The notes: generated from the sequence alone by a model not told the origin. A stretch of DNA of 64,000 nt from an uncultured Acidobacteriia bacterium (GCA_903851195.1 CAINNJ010000006.1:62001-126000); one strand, 5' to 3'; positions 48,396 to 58,631 are shown, counted from the stretch's first letter. A program made the numbers and translations.

Positions 48396-49625
48396 ATGAT
48401 TCGCGCCGTAAAAGGTACCCGAGACTTACTGCCCCCCGACACCGCGGTGTGGAACCGCGTGGAACGGATCGCGCGGGAGGTTTTCCGTGCCTACAACTAC
48501 CACGAAATCCGCACGCCGATCCTCGAAGAAACACAGCTTTTCGCCCGCGGCGTGGGCGCCGAAACCGACATTGTTTCGAAGGAAATGTACACCTTCGACG
48601 ACCACGGCACTTCGCTGACGCTGCGGCCCGAAAACACGGCTTCCGTGATCCGGGCTTACATCGAACACCGTCTGGATCAGCGGCCCGGCGTGCAGAAGCT
48701 CTACTACATCGGGCCCATGTTCCGCCGCGAACGGCCGCAGAAGGGCCGCTACCGGCAGTTCTTCCAGATCGGCGCGGAGGCCATCGGGGCGGACTCGCCG
48801 TTCGTCGACGCGGAAGTCATCGAGATGGTGACCGAGATGCTGACCCGCGCGGGGCTCACCGGCTTCACGCTGCTCATCAACTCCGTGGGCTGCCCCGATT
48901 GCCGGCCGAAGTTCGTCGCGAAATTGAAGGAAGCGCTGCTGCCCGTCGCGCCTTCTCTCTGCACGGATTGCCAGCGCCGCGCGGAAACGAATCCGCTGCG
49001 CGTGCTCGACTGCAAGGTGCCCGAAGATCAGCCGGCAATTGACCAGTTGCCGTCCATCCTCGACAGCCTGTGCGAGAACTGCGCGCCCCACTTCGCCGCG
49101 GTAAAGGGCTATCTGAACGATCGCTCCATCGCGTTCGAAGTGAAGCCCCGCCTGGTGCGCGGGCTCGACTACTACATGCGGACCACGTTCGAGGTGACCC
49201 ACGGCAACCTCGGGTCGCAGAACTCCGTGCTGGGCGGCGGACGCTATGACGGACTCGCCGAGTCGCTCGGCTCCAACGTGCACTCACCCGGCATCGGCTT
49301 CTCCATTGGCGAAGACCGCCTGGTGATGACCGTGGACCAGACGCACGACGACGCTCTCGACGTGTTCCTGGCTCCGCTCGGCGATGCCGCCCTGCGCCAT
49401 GCGGGCGAACTGGCGCGGGAACTGCGTCGCGCCGGCGCTTCCGTGGAAGTGCTGGCGGGCGGCAAGCTCAAACGCGCCATGGAACTGGCCAACAAGCTGG
49501 GCGCGCGGTTTGTGGTCATCCTGGGGGACGACGAAATCGCGAAGGGCGAGTACTCGCTCAAGGACATGAAGTCCGGCGAGCAGCAGTCCGTCACCCGCGA
49601 ACAATTACTGCAACGACTACAATAA
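48396..49625 (+). CDS. hisS: Histidyl-tRNA synthetase
   Basis: 409 residues with class II synthetase motifs: [10 protein letters not shown] at the start, motif 2 [19 protein letters not shown], the histidine-specific [23 protein letters not shown] and a C-terminal anticodon-binding domain ([10 protein letters not shown] onward). The cytoplasmic enzyme charges tRNA-His. Residues about 168-230 have three CXXC-type pairs (CPDC, CTDC, CENC), which may bind a metal. The frame is open far upstream, but ATG 48396 begins directly before the conserved KGTRDLLPP. aspS follows after a 61-base gap holding a strong hairpin. Confidence 0.95.
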   Translation: MIRAVKGTRDLLPPDTAVWNRVERIAREVFRAYNYHEIRTPILEETQLFARGVGAETDIVSKEMYTFDDHGTSLTLRPENTASVIRAYIEHRLDQRPGVQKLYYIGPMFRRERPQKGRYRQFFQIGAEAIGADSPFVDAEVIEMVTEMLTRAGLTGFTLLINSVGCPDCRPKFVAKLKEALLPVAPSLCTDCQRRAETNPLRVLDCKVPEDQPAIDQLPSILDSLCENCAPHFAAVKGYLNDRSIAFEVKPRLVRGLDYYMRTTFEVTHGNLGSQNSVLGGGRYDGLAESLGSNVHSPGIGFSIGEDRLVMTVDQTHDDALDVFLAPLGDAALRHAGELARELRRAGASVEVLAGGKLKRAMELANKLGARFVVILGDDEIAKGEYSLKDMKSGEQQSVTREQLLQRLQ

Positions 49626-49628
49626 GAG

Positions 49629-49657
49629 GTGCTCGGGGACACGTGTCTCCGCAGCAC
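49629..49657. repeat. Strong hairpin between hisS and aspS
   Basis: GTGCT (49629-49633) pairs with AGCAC (49653-49657), and inside it CGGGGACAC pairs with GTGTCTCCG (49634-49651) with one G-T wobble. This gives about 14 pairs in 29 bases. It begins three bases after the hisS stop. No T-tract follows, so it may be a processing or stability element or a copy of a palindromic repeat, and could limit read-through into aspS. Confidence 0.6.
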
Positions 49658-49686
49658 GCGATCCACCCCAAATTAAGCGAGGCGAA

Positions 49687-51459
49687 GTGCACAGGTACAG
49701 AACTCACACATGCGGCGAACTGCGAAGCGCGCACACCGGGACGGAAGTCCGTCTTTCAGGATGGCTGCGCAATCGCCGCGATCACGGTGGGGTATATTTC
49801 ATCGATCTGGCCGATCATTACGGCATTACACAGCTGGTTGTCGAGCCCGGTTCGCCGGTGTATGACACCATCTCGGCCCTGCCGAAAGAGACCGTAATCC
49901 GCGTGGATGGCAAAGTGGTGGCGCGCGATGAAGGCGCCATCAATCCCGCGATGCCGACCGGCGAAATCGAAGTGCGCATCACCGATGCCGAACTCCTGGG
50001 CGCCACCGAGCCGGTGCCGTTTTCCGTCTTCCCCGAACTTCCCGTGCCGGAAGACATGCGGCTCACCTATCGTTTCCTCGACCTTCGCAAGTCGAAGATG
50101 CACGCGAATATCCTGCTGCGCTCGCGCATCATTTCGAGCATCCGGCGGCGCATGGTGGACCTCGGTTTTGTCGAATACCAGACGCCGACGCTGACCGCAT
50201 CGAGCCCGGAAGGCGCGCGCGACTTCCTGGTGCCGGCGCGCCGTCATCCCGGCAAGTTCTACGCGCTGCCGCAGGCCCCGCAGATGTTCAAACAGATCAT
50301 CATGGTGTCGGGCTTCGACCGCTACTTCCAGATCGCGCCCTGTTATCGCGACGAAGATGCCCGCGCCGATCGTTCGCCGGGCGAGTTCTATCAGCTCGAT
50401 ATCGAGATGAGCTTCGTCACGCAGGACGACGTGTTCGCGGCCCTCGAAACGCTGATGACCGGCCTGTTCGGCGAGTATGCGCCGGAGCATACCATCACCC
50501 AGGCGCCGTTTCCGCGCATCACCTATGCCGACGCGATGCTGAAGTACGGTTCCGATAAGCCGGACCTGCGGAATCCGCTGCTGATCGTGGACCTGAGCGA
50601 GATGTTCGCAGGCTCCGCATTCCGCGCCTTCGCGGGCAAAACGGTGCGGGCAATCAAGTTGCCGCAGACGTCCGACCGGTCGCGCTCCTTCTGGGACAAG
50701 CTCGAAGAGCAGGCAAAGACGGCCGGCGCGGCGGGCCTTGCCTGGCTGACCGTGGAAGCCGACGGCACGCTCAAAGGGCCGGTCGCGAAGTTCCTGACGC
50801 CGGAGAGCACGGCGCAGTTGATCGCGACGACGGAATCGGTGACAGGCGATGCGATTATTATTCTCGCCGATACCGATAAAGCGAAGATCTGCAAGATTCT
50901 GGGCACGCTGCGGGATTCGCTGGGACGCCAACTCGGCCTGATCGAAGAGAAGGTGTTCCGGTTCTGCTGGATCGTCGATTTCCCGATGTATGAGCAGAAC
51001 GAAGATACCGGGAAAATCGAGTTCAGCCATAACCCGTTCTCCATGCCGCAGGGCGGTCTGGACGCGCTGAATAATCAGGATCCTCTCACCATCAAAGCCT
51101 TTCAGTACGACATCGTCTGTAACGGCTATGAGCTTTCCTCGGGCGCGATCCGCAACCATCAGCCCTCCATCATGTACCGTGCGTTCGATATCGCGGGCTA
51201 TCCGCCCGAAGAGGTGAACGAACGTTTTAAGGCGCTGATCAATGCGCTGAAGTACGGCGCTCCGCCGCACGGTGGAATCGCGCCGGGTATCGACCGCATC
51301 GTCATGCTGCTGGCGGACGAGCCGAATATCCGGGAAGTCATCATGTTCCCGATGAACCAGAACGCGGAAGACCTGATGATGAACGCGCCGAATACGGTTC
51401 GGCCGCAACAGTTGAAAGAACTTCACATTCAGGTTGTGCAGCCGCCTAAGAAAGTGTAA
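49687..51459 (+). CDS. aspS: Aspartyl-tRNA synthetase (bacterial type)
   Basis: 590 residues with an N-terminal OB-fold anticodon domain ([23 protein letters not shown]), class II catalytic motifs ([45 protein letters not shown], and [13 protein letters not shown]), and the GAD insertion typical of bacterial AspRS. It charges tRNA-Asp, and possibly tRNA-Asn if the organism uses the transamidation route, which the sequence alone does not settle. The start is GTG 49687 with GAGG just upstream; a conserved HTCGEL follows at once. It probably shares a transcript with hisS. Confidence 0.95.
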   Translation: MHRYRTHTCGELRSAHTGTEVRLSGWLRNRRDHGGVYFIDLADHYGITQLVVEPGSPVYDTISALPKETVIRVDGKVVARDEGAINPAMPTGEIEVRITDAELLGATEPVPFSVFPELPVPEDMRLTYRFLDLRKSKMHANILLRSRIISSIRRRMVDLGFVEYQTPTLTASSPEGARDFLVPARRHPGKFYALPQAPQMFKQIIMVSGFDRYFQIAPCYRDEDARADRSPGEFYQLDIEMSFVTQDDVFAALETLMTGLFGEYAPEHTITQAPFPRITYADAMLKYGSDKPDLRNPLLIVDLSEMFAGSAFRAFAGKTVRAIKLPQTSDRSRSFWDKLEEQAKTAGAAGLAWLTVEADGTLKGPVAKFLTPESTAQLIATTESVTGDAIIILADTDKAKICKILGTLRDSLGRQLGLIEEKVFRFCWIVDFPMYEQNEDTGKIEFSHNPFSMPQGGLDALNNQDPLTIKAFQYDIVCNGYELSSGAIRNHQPSIMYRAFDIAGYPPEEVNERFKALINALKYGAPPHGGIAPGIDRIVMLLADEPNIREVIMFPMNQNAEDLMMNAPNTVRPQQLKELHIQVVQPPKKV

Positions 51460-51569
51460 TCCGGAATACCGACAATCTTATCCCGCTTGTTGTAAGGTGA
51501 GGGTTCTTCGAAGGGAAGAGCCCTCTGCACGCGTTAGCCGGTCTGAGCCTTGTTCGAACAGCAATCTTT

Positions 51570-53966
51570 GTGCCTGTGCCGGTGGATTCACCAGGCACCT
51601 TGCGGCCGGTCCTTTATCGCTGGTTCAACTCCTACTTAGGGCTATTTTCCACGGGTGGGAATGCTTTCCTTTACTGGAAGGTCTTCTGCTTTGTGCTGCT
51701 GCTTACGGTGCCAGCGATGGCGGTGGTGAACTACTACCGGATCGTTCGTACTCCGGCAACCGTATTCTGGATTACTTATGGCTGCTGCCTGTTCGTTTGC
51801 CGTTATCCGATTCTGCTCCTGAATGAGCTGAATCCGGACGAGGGGCAATTTCTTACGGCGGCGCGCAAGCTGTTCTCGGACGCTAACTTCTTCCGGTCGG
51901 TAGACTGCGGCACAAGCGGTCCGGGCAATATCTATCCGTTGATGTTGCCCGCTGTCTTCGGTATCACACCGGATTTTGCCTCTGCCCGCGTCATCGGACT
52001 TATCGCGATCTTTCTGAGCGTTTACGTACTTTACCGGGCCTTCGCGCTGCTTCTTAGCGAAGATCTGGCCCGCATTGCCATCCTGCCTGTGGCCGGCATC
52101 TACTGCGTTCTTCGCGGCGGCGAATTCTTGCACTACAGCTCCGAGCACATTCCGGTGCTGTTGGTATCGGCGGGCGTATTTCTAAGCGTAAGGATCATCA
52201 CGCAGTCGGGTAAGCTCCGTCTCGACACCTTCTTGCTGGGCCTGACAACCGGCGCGGCGCTGCTGACCAAGATGCAATCCCTGCCGATCGTCGCGGCCGC
52301 CGCAGCCGTGTCGTTGTTCTTCGTGTGGGTAAACCGTGCGTGGCGGGAAAAGTGGGAGTCGCTGCTTTTAGCCGGAGCGGGCGCTTTATTACTTCTGATA
52401 CTGAACGGAAGTGCGGTTCTGGAAGCGGGTGTCTGGACGGAGTTTTGGGAACGGTACGTTGTCGCCAATATCGGCTACGTAGCCACCAGTGCCGGCCTTA
52501 CGGAATCCCTGCAAGGTTTTATCCGATACGCTTTTCAGCCCGCAGCCACGCGCGGCTTCGGCTTATCCGTGCTGGCGATCTTTCTGGTTTTTCTCGGGCA
52601 GAGATGGTTTGGGAAATCACGCCGAATACCGAAACTCACCGCCTTGGTTCTGGCCGTCTGTGGCATCGCATTAATCCGGCCGGACAAACGTATGCTACTG
52701 TACGCTCTGCTGGCGCTCCTGTCTCTAATTGCCGCGCTTGTCTATTTTCTGGTCCTTTGGCGGAAAGGCGCACTGGGGAGCGATCCCGTCCGGTGGTTCG
52801 GATTGCTGGGACTGGTCTGCGCGGAGGCCGCCCTTTACTCCGTCTATAAGCCTCATCGCGGATTTGATCACTACTTACTGTTCCTCTTTGTGCCTTTCTG
52901 TATTCCCATAGGCTGGATTCTGGCGCGCAGTACGCGTCAGTCCATTTGGCTTCCGGGCATAGTTGTGATTCTGACCGCCGGATGCGACACTTTGCTCTGG
53001 AGTCGTCAGGATATCGGCGTCTTCCATGTGCCGGATACGGTCCGGGCACCGGAGGGTTACCTGATCCGCACGGTCACACAACCCGAGGACCGTATTTTTG
53101 TGTGGGGCTGGACGGTGCAACCTTATCTGTCTTCCGGACGCGTGCCCGCGGCGCGGGATATGAATGTGAGTAATCACTTCCGGGGTTTTAACCTGCTGAC
53201 GTCGCCGCCGCGGTTCGACGGAAATCCCAGCGCGGAAAGAGTGAACCGGCATCATCGTGAACGGCTCCTGCGGGACCTGCAGGCAAGGCCGCCGGCGCTG
53301 TTTATCGACGCGATCGGGCCCGCGTCGATGTTTCTGACCAGCCCCGATTACTTCGGCTTCGGACAGGTTGCGGGGCTCGCTGAATTTGTCGATTCGCACT
53401 ACGTCCTGCTGACCGATCTGTACAACGAGAGATTCTACCTGCGCAAAGATCTGGCGGCGAGGCGCGAAGCGGCATTCAGCAAAACCATGCCGCCGCTTGA
53501 GTGTGTTGCCGGCAGCCTGCGGTGTCTGGATATGCCCTTGACAGTCCCTGGCAAGTTGCCGCCGATTCAGACGCCTCAACGCGTGTCGATCCGGGTTCAG
53601 TTCATGCCCGTCGGAACGGAAGTTGGACCCGCGACGGTGTTCAATACCGAGGTTCACTGGCGAAGTTTCAAAGGGCTCCGGTTGCGCCGTTCGGAAGCGG
53701 ATCGATATGCATTACTGATCGGGCTGGGGGACCGGTGGGTTTTGTCGAAAGAGTTCGCCTGTCCGGAAGGCGAGGTCGCCTATCTGCAAATCGACGTGAA
53801 CGGAACCGACCTGAAAATCCGGCATAACGGAATATCCGTCGACGACATGAAACTGGCGCAGCCGGTCGTCCATGAGGAAGGTCCGATTACCATCGGATCC
53901 TGGATCGATGGGATCGATCCGTTTGCCGGTAAGATTCAGTTCTTCGAGATGACCAGTGGGAATTGA
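51570..53966 (+). CDS. Membrane glycosyltransferase-like protein (GT39/PMT-type N-terminal part)
   Basis: 798 residues: around ten to twelve hydrophobic segments in the first 460 residues, then a soluble region. The first extracytoplasmic loop has NELNPDEGQFLTAARKLF, the acidic-pair pattern of GT39/ArnT-type enzymes that use polyprenyl-phosphate sugars. The soluble C-terminal half contains YLIRTVTQPEDRIFVWGWTVQPYL and, near the end, a lectin-like beta region (LLIGLGDRWVLSKEF, ITIGSWIDGIDPFAGKIQFFEM). It may transfer a lipid-linked sugar to a surface acceptor. Codon use is visibly less GC-rich than neighbours. The GTG 51570 start is uncertain. The stop overlaps the transketolase start by 11 bases. 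Confidence 0.7.
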   Translation: MPVPVDSPGTLRPVLYRWFNSYLGLFSTGGNAFLYWKVFCFVLLLTVPAMAVVNYYRIVRTPATVFWITYGCCLFVCRYPILLLNELNPDEGQFLTAARKLFSDANFFRSVDCGTSGPGNIYPLMLPAVFGITPDFASARVIGLIAIFLSVYVLYRAFALLLSEDLARIAILPVAGIYCVLRGGEFLHYSSEHIPVLLVSAGVFLSVRIITQSGKLRLDTFLLGLTTGAALLTKMQSLPIVAAAAAVSLFFVWVNRAWREKWESLLLAGAGALLLLILNGSAVLEAGVWTEFWERYVVANIGYVATSAGLTESLQGFIRYAFQPAATRGFGLSVLAIFLVFLGQRWFGKSRRIPKLTALVLAVCGIALIRPDKRMLLYALLALLSLIAALVYFLVLWRKGALGSDPVRWFGLLGLVCAEAALYSVYKPHRGFDHYLLFLFVPFCIPIGWILARSTRQSIWLPGIVVILTAGCDTLLWSRQDIGVFHVPDTVRAPEGYLIRTVTQPEDRIFVWGWTVQPYLSSGRVPAARDMNVSNHFRGFNLLTSPPRFDGNPSAERVNRHHRERLLRDLQARPPALFIDAIGPASMFLTSPDYFGFGQVAGLAEFVDSHYVLLTDLYNERFYLRKDLAARREAAFSKTMPPLECVAGSLRCLDMPLTVPGKLPPIQTPQRVSIRVQFMPVGTEVGPATVFNTEVHWRSFKGLRLRRSEADRYALLIGLGDRWVLSKEFACPEGEVAYLQIDVNGTDLKIRHNGISVDDMKLAQPVVHEEGPITIGSWIDGIDPFAGKIQFFEMTSGN

Positions 53967-54789
53967 TTCCATTAGTCCGCGGGCGGCGCGCCGGATTATT
54001 CTCGAGCAGTCGAAGCGAGCCAATGTCGGTCATATCGGATCCTGTCTTAGCGTGGTGGATATTCTCTGCGCGCTTTATGGCGCCGTCATTCGCGTCAGTT
54101 CGCCGGAAGACCGGGAGCGGGACCGGTTTGTTCTCTCCAAGGGGCACGCGGCGCTTGCTTTATATGCCGTGCTGGCGCTGAAAGGCTGGGTGTCGGAAGA
54201 GCAGCTCGACACGTTTTGCGGGGACGATTCGTATCTCGGAGTTCATCCCGAAGCCGCTCTGCGCGGAGTCGATTTCGCGAGCGGGTCGCTGGGGCAAGGC
54301 CCGTGCATGGCGGCCGGGGCGGCGCTGGCGGCGAGCATGCAGGGGTCTTCCCGCCGCGTGTTTTGTCTGTTAAGCGACGCGGAGTGCAATGAGGGTTCGG
54401 TATGGGAAGCGGCCATGTTCGCGGCCCATCACCAACTGCATAATTTGGCACTGATTGTGGACTGGAACGGTCAGCAGGCTCTGGGTCTTACCTGTGACGT
54501 ATTGAACTGCGATAATCTGCCGGAACGCTGGACCGCCTTTGGGTGGAGGACTTCCGTGGTAGATGGCCATTCGCTGCCGGAACTGACGGCTGCACTGGCC
54601 GAAACCGGCGATCCGAGGCCGCATGTCATACTCGCGCGCACCTGCTTCGGCAAAGGGGTGTCTTACATGGAACAGGGCGTGCCAATTACGCAGACTCACT
54701 TATCGGTACACAGAATTAACTGGCATTACCTTCCCATGAGCCAGTTGGAGTTCGACCTCGCGCTGAAAGAACTGGGAGACGCGCGGTGA
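53956..54789 (+). CDS. Transketolase-like N-terminal (thiamine diphosphate) subunit
   Basis: 277 residues matching the first domain of transketolase, as a separate subunit. ANVGHIGSCLSVVDILCALYG, FVLSKGHAALALYAVLALKGW and the cofactor-binding region LLSDAECNEGSVWEA are visible. In typical transketolases this last motif reads GDGE; here the Gly residues are Ser and Ala while the Asp and Glu remain. The partner subunit is encoded next with a 4-base GTGA overlap. Split transketolases of this kind in sugar gene clusters may make branched or modified sugars, rather than serve the pentose phosphate pathway; that is inference from context. It starts at GTG 53956. Confidence 0.82.
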   Translation: MGIDSISPRAARRIILEQSKRANVGHIGSCLSVVDILCALYGAVIRVSSPEDRERDRFVLSKGHAALALYAVLALKGWVSEEQLDTFCGDDSYLGVHPEAALRGVDFASGSLGQGPCMAAGAALAASMQGSSRRVFCLLSDAECNEGSVWEAAMFAAHHQLHNLALIVDWNGQQALGLTCDVLNCDNLPERWTAFGWRTSVVDGHSLPELTAALAETGDPRPHVILARTCFGKGVSYMEQGVPITQTHLSVHRINWHYLPMSQLEFDLALKELGDAR

Positions 54790-55748
54790 GAAAGGCATTT
54801 GTTCAGACACTGATGGATCTCGCGGCCGCGGATAAGCGCATTCTTTTGCTGACCGGAGATCTGGGCTACATGGTGTTCGAGCCGTTTCGGGAGCGCTTCC
54901 CCGACCGGTTTCTGAATGCCGGCGTGGCCGAACAGAATATGGTCGGTCTCGCTACCGGTCTGGCGGAAGCGGGGTATCTGCCTTATGTTTATTCCATTGC
55001 GACCTTCGCCGCGCTGCGCCCGTTTGAGTTTATTCGCAATGGCCCGGTGCTGCACCGGCTTCCGGTGCGCGTGGTCGGCATGGGAATGGGATTCGAGTAT
55101 GGCCACGCCGGACCGACACACTACGCGCTGGAAGATATCGGCGTGCTGCGGACACTGCCGGGGCTGATGGTCGTCGCGCCGGCCGACGGCGAGCAGGCCG
55201 CGACGGCGCTGCGCGCGACCGCGCTCGTGCCCGGCCCTGTTTACTACAGCCTCGGGAAGAGCGACGGCGTTGCCATTGAGAACCTGAACGGACACTTCGA
55301 GCCCGGTCGGCTTCAGGTCGTCCGACACGGCAGGGACGTGGCCATTCTTTCGATGGGCTCGGTCGCGGTGGAAGCGGTCGCGGCCGCCGAGAAACTGGCG
55401 GGCCGCGGCATTGAAGCGAGCGTCGGTATCGTGTCGAGCTTCAATCCGGATCCGGTGGCCGATGTGGCGAAGTTTCTCAGTCCCTTCCGCTGCGGTATCT
55501 CGGTGGAAGCACAAACCGTGTCGGGCGGGCTGGGCGCGTTCGCGGGAGGCGTGATCGCGGCCGAGGGCCTGCACTGCAGACTGCGGGTGCTGGGTGTGCG
55601 CACCTCGCCGGACGGCACCAGTGGCCGGCAGGAAGACCGGTGGCGAAAGCATGGCCTGGACCGTAACGGCATTTTCAACACCGCGCTCGACCTGCTGGGA
55701 GTCGCAACAACGCTGGAAGCCCCGGTTACCGCGGGCGCGGCAGGATAG
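54786..55748 (+). CDS. Transketolase-like C-terminal subunit
   Basis: 320 residues covering the pyrimidine-binding and C-terminal domains of transketolase / DXS-type enzymes. LTGDLGYMVFEPFRERFPDRFLNAGVAEQNMVGLATGLA holds the catalytic Glu, and GHAGPTHYALEDIGVLRTLPGL and GSVAVEAVAAAEKL follow. With the preceding subunit it forms one thiamine diphosphate enzyme. The starting GTG overlaps the preceding stop. It ends one base before the stop of the convergent methyltransferase gene. Confidence 0.85.
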   Translation: MRKAFVQTLMDLAAADKRILLLTGDLGYMVFEPFRERFPDRFLNAGVAEQNMVGLATGLAEAGYLPYVYSIATFAALRPFEFIRNGPVLHRLPVRVVGMGMGFEYGHAGPTHYALEDIGVLRTLPGLMVVAPADGEQAATALRATALVPGPVYYSLGKSDGVAIENLNGHFEPGRLQVVRHGRDVAILSMGSVAVEAVAAAEKLAGRGIEASVGIVSSFNPDPVADVAKFLSPFRCGISVEAQTVSGGLGAFAGGVIAAEGLHCRLRVLGVRTSPDGTSGRQEDRWRKHGLDRNGIFNTALDLLGVATTLEAPVTAGAAG

Positions 55749-56531
55749 TCAGAGCTTCCTGGCGAGAGCCGTGTAGCCCAAACAATCGTCTCCGCCCTTG
55801 CCGCGCAGTGACAGATTGCCGATGGCGGCGAGCAGGATCAGCAGCGGAGACAGCAGCAGGCCGAGAAGCCGCGCGGCCATCCCGAGCAACGGGTTCTTGC
55901 CTCGCGGGACGAGCAGGGGGAGCAGGAGCGCCATCGCCTTGTAACAGGCCACTGTCACCTCGTTTCCACGCGCATAGACGGCAACATCGCCAAAGCCCGC
56001 TTCGGTCAGCAGCGCATGCAGGGAACTGGGGGTGAATCGCCAGTAATCGTGCGGTATGTAGTGCCAGCGCGCCGCAAACGGAACGGTCAGCAGCAGGCGC
56101 CCTCCGGGCGTCAGACAACGGGCGGCCTGCGCGAGAAAAGGCTTCGTCTCCGGGACATGTTCCAGAGTCTCGGTGCAGAGGATGAAGTCCGCCGAAGCGT
56201 CGGCCAGAGGCCAGACGGAGCCTTCGTAATAGAGCGTATCCGGGACTTCGTAATCGAAGTTCTCGCGGGCATCCGCCGTGTCGATTCCCTTGTAAACCGC
56301 GGCGGGGCCGAACAGAGGACGCCAGGGCTGCGCGCCGCAACCGACATCGACGACAGCGCCTTCCACGCGCGGCAGTTCGCGGCGAAGATCCTGCCAGATG
56401 GACGCGGTTTGCAGGTCGAGAAAGCGGCGCAGGGCGAAGTGGACGCGCGAGAGAGTTCCGGAGTCGGCGCGGAAGGCGAGCGGCCTCCAGGACTCCGCCT
56501 GGCGCAGAATCATATTGGTCCGGTTGATCAT
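55749..56531 (-). CDS. SAM-dependent methyltransferase with C-terminal hydrophobic hairpin
   Basis: 260 residues: a class I methyltransferase domain with motif I VVDVGCGAQPW, an acidic residue in YKGIDTADA, CTETLEHVPETKPFL and LLLTVPF. After about residue 190 there are two hydrophobic stretches separated by a charged break, which could anchor the protein to the membrane. The HYIPHDYWRFTPSSLHALL segment is typical of methyltransferases in polysaccharide gene clusters. Its start overlaps the stop of the epimerase-glycosyltransferase gene (ATGA), so the two are translationally coupled. Likely substrate: a sugar or lipid-linked glycan intermediate. Confidence 0.78.
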   Translation of the reverse strand: MINRTNMILRQAESWRPLAFRADSGTLSRVHFALRRFLDLQTASIWQDLRRELPRVEGAVVDVGCGAQPWRPLFGPAAVYKGIDTADARENFDYEVPDTLYYEGSVWPLADASADFILCTETLEHVPETKPFLAQAARCLTPGGRLLLTVPFAARWHYIPHDYWRFTPSSLHALLTEAGFGDVAVYARGNEVTVACYKAMALLLPLLVPRGKNPLLGMAARLLGLLLSPLLILLAAIGNLSLRGKGGDDCLGYTALARKL

Positions 56532-58522
56532 TCCGACGGGAGCACCGCGGGACGAATCTCGCCGTCCTGGATTATGTTCTTACGAATAAAGTGCGGGCGG
56601 CGTTTGACCTCTTCGAAAATCTTAGCGAGGTATTCGCCGATCAGGCTGATAGCGAGCAGGTTGATGGAGCCGAAAAACAGGATTGCGATCAGGACAGTCG
56701 TAATGCCGCGCGGAGCGAGATCCGGGAAAAGAATTCGCAGGACAACCTGGAGGAGCATCAGAATGACGGTCAGGCCGAATAATGACACGCCAAGAACACT
56801 CAGAATCGTGAGGGGCACATAACTGAACGAGAGAATACCTTTCTTCGCCCAACCGATATTTTTCGGCAGACTGTTGGTGGTGACGCCGAACATTCGTTCC
56901 GGCCGGACATACTCAATGCCGGTCTGCCGGAAGCCGGCGAAGGCGCGCACACCGCGCAGGAAAAGATCGCGTTCCGGAAAGCTGAGCATGGCCTCGACCA
57001 CGCGGCGGTCCATCAGAGAAAAATCGCCGGCATCGCGCGGAATCCGCACGTAGGAGAAGGCGTCGAACAGGCGGTAAAACGCCTTGTACGCGACCTGCAT
57101 AAAGAGCGTTGCCTCACGCTTCACGCGCCTGCCGTAGACCACGTCATAGCCCTCGCGCCACCGGGCCACGAACTGCGCGATCAGTTCCGGGGGATCCTGT
57201 AAGTCGCCGTCCAGCAAAACGCAGGAGTTTTTCGACGCGATACCCATGCCGCTGCGAAAGGCCGACTGCGAGCCGAAGTTGCGGGAGTGGGAGATGCCCC
57301 GGACGCGGCGATCGTTCCGGGTGAGGGCGCGGATGACTTCTTCGGAATCGTCCGGGCTGGAGTCATTCACGAAGATGATTTCGTAATCGATATTGAGATC
57401 CGTGAACGTCTTTTTCAGGCGCTCATACATGATCGGGATCGCGAGACCGTCTTTGTAACAGGCGATGATCGCCGAAACGCTGTGTTTGGTGTCGAGTGAA
57501 AATCGCTTGGATGCCGCCGCGTAGGCGCTCTTATCGGGAAGACCGGCGTACCAGGAAGCGGTCTCGCGAAGGCCATCCACGAAAGCCACTTTAGGCGTCC
57601 AGCCAATGCGGTCGCGCACTTTCGAGATGTCGGCGTACCAGTCCTGCAGGTCCCAGTGCCGGCCTTCCATGGCGAAGACCGGTTCCTGTTCAATGGAAAA
57701 GACGCCCCGCGCGATTTCGGCCACGTCGCCGATGGTGGTCCTCGCGCCCGAGCCAATGTTGAACGATTCGCCGTAGATGTCGGGTTCCAGTTTCAGGGCC
57801 ACATCGAGGAACGCCTCGGTGACGTCGTCGATGTATATCAGGTCGCGGGAGGTTCGTGGATTCACCAGGGCGGGGAAGCGCCGTTCGAGACCGTCGCGCA
57901 CGAGATTGGGAATCAGCCGGGAGGAATCCTCGAGGGGTCCATAGACGGAGTAGAGACGGAGGTTGGCGCACGGCACCGACTGTTTCTTGCCGTAGTAATA
58001 AAGCAGATTCGCGGCGGCCGCCTTCGAAACGGCGTAGTGGCTGTTGGGCGCGGTGAAGGCGTCTTCGGGCGGGCCGGCGGCGTTGTCGCCATACTCCGAA
58101 GAACTTCCGGCATGAATATAAGCCGAAATGTTTTGCGTGGTCAGCCGGCTCAGCAGCCTGGCACACAGATTGAAGTTAGTCTGGTAGATCAGTTCACTGT
58201 CGGTTTCGAACGAGTAAGCGCCGTAGGCGACACAATCGAAAATCGTGCGGGGCTGAACGGAGCCGAGTAACTCATCCAGGTTCGAGGCGACCAGCAGATC
58301 CGTCACCTTCACATGCCGCGCGGGAAGCCCGTCGAGACGCCACGCCGGAAGGCGCGTGGCCGTGCCGAAGACATCGTCACGCCAGCGGAGCAGCGCGCGA
58401 AGGAGACTGGCGCCGATAAAACCGCTGGCGCCGAGAACCAGGACGGGACCCTGGAGCCGCCTGACTTTCCGTCCGAATGAGGTCAGTTGAAATTCGGTCG
58501 GGGAATCCGGCTGACCGCTCAT
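56528..58522 (-). CDS. Fused NDP-sugar epimerase/dehydratase and GT2 glycosyltransferase
   Basis: 664 residues with two complete enzymes. Residues about 25-325 are an extended short-chain dehydrogenase: nucleotide-binding GASGFIGASLL, a Ser-rich AGSSSEYG segment, catalytic YAVSK, then YSVYGP and RDLIYIDDVTEAF. Residues about 335-664 are a GtrB/DPM1-type GT2: SVSAIIACYKDGLAIP, LLDGDLQDPPELIAQF (metal-binding acidic pair), ISHSRNFGSQSAF and two C-terminal membrane helices with IGEYLAKIFEEVKRRP. It could form a nucleotide sugar and load it onto polyprenyl phosphate. Such a donor would suit the GT39-type protein encoded at 51570. The coupling is inference; each domain is clear. Confidence 0.88.
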   Translation of the reverse strand: MSGQPDSPTEFQLTSFGRKVRRLQGPVLVLGASGFIGASLLRALLRWRDDVFGTATRLPAWRLDGLPARHVKVTDLLVASNLDELLGSVQPRTIFDCVAYGAYSFETDSELIYQTNFNLCARLLSRLTTQNISAYIHAGSSSEYGDNAAGPPEDAFTAPNSHYAVSKAAAANLLYYYGKKQSVPCANLRLYSVYGPLEDSSRLIPNLVRDGLERRFPALVNPRTSRDLIYIDDVTEAFLDVALKLEPDIYGESFNIGSGARTTIGDVAEIARGVFSIEQEPVFAMEGRHWDLQDWYADISKVRDRIGWTPKVAFVDGLRETASWYAGLPDKSAYAAASKRFSLDTKHSVSAIIACYKDGLAIPIMYERLKKTFTDLNIDYEIIFVNDSSPDDSEEVIRALTRNDRRVRGISHSRNFGSQSAFRSGMGIASKNSCVLLDGDLQDPPELIAQFVARWREGYDVVYGRRVKREATLFMQVAYKAFYRLFDAFSYVRIPRDAGDFSLMDRRVVEAMLSFPERDLFLRGVRAFAGFRQTGIEYVRPERMFGVTTNSLPKNIGWAKKGILSFSYVPLTILSVLGVSLFGLTVILMLLQVVLRILFPDLAPRGITTVLIAILFFGSINLLAISLIGEYLAKIFEEVKRRPHFIRKNIIQDGEIRPAVLPSE

Positions 58523-58631
58523 AGGCGCAGGCGCAAATCAACACTCTAGCAGCCGCCGGAGCCTTTGTCCCGTTGAATCGCCCGTTGCCGGAGAAATGGC
58601 CGGAGTAAGAGTCAGGAAAGTAACAAAGCGC

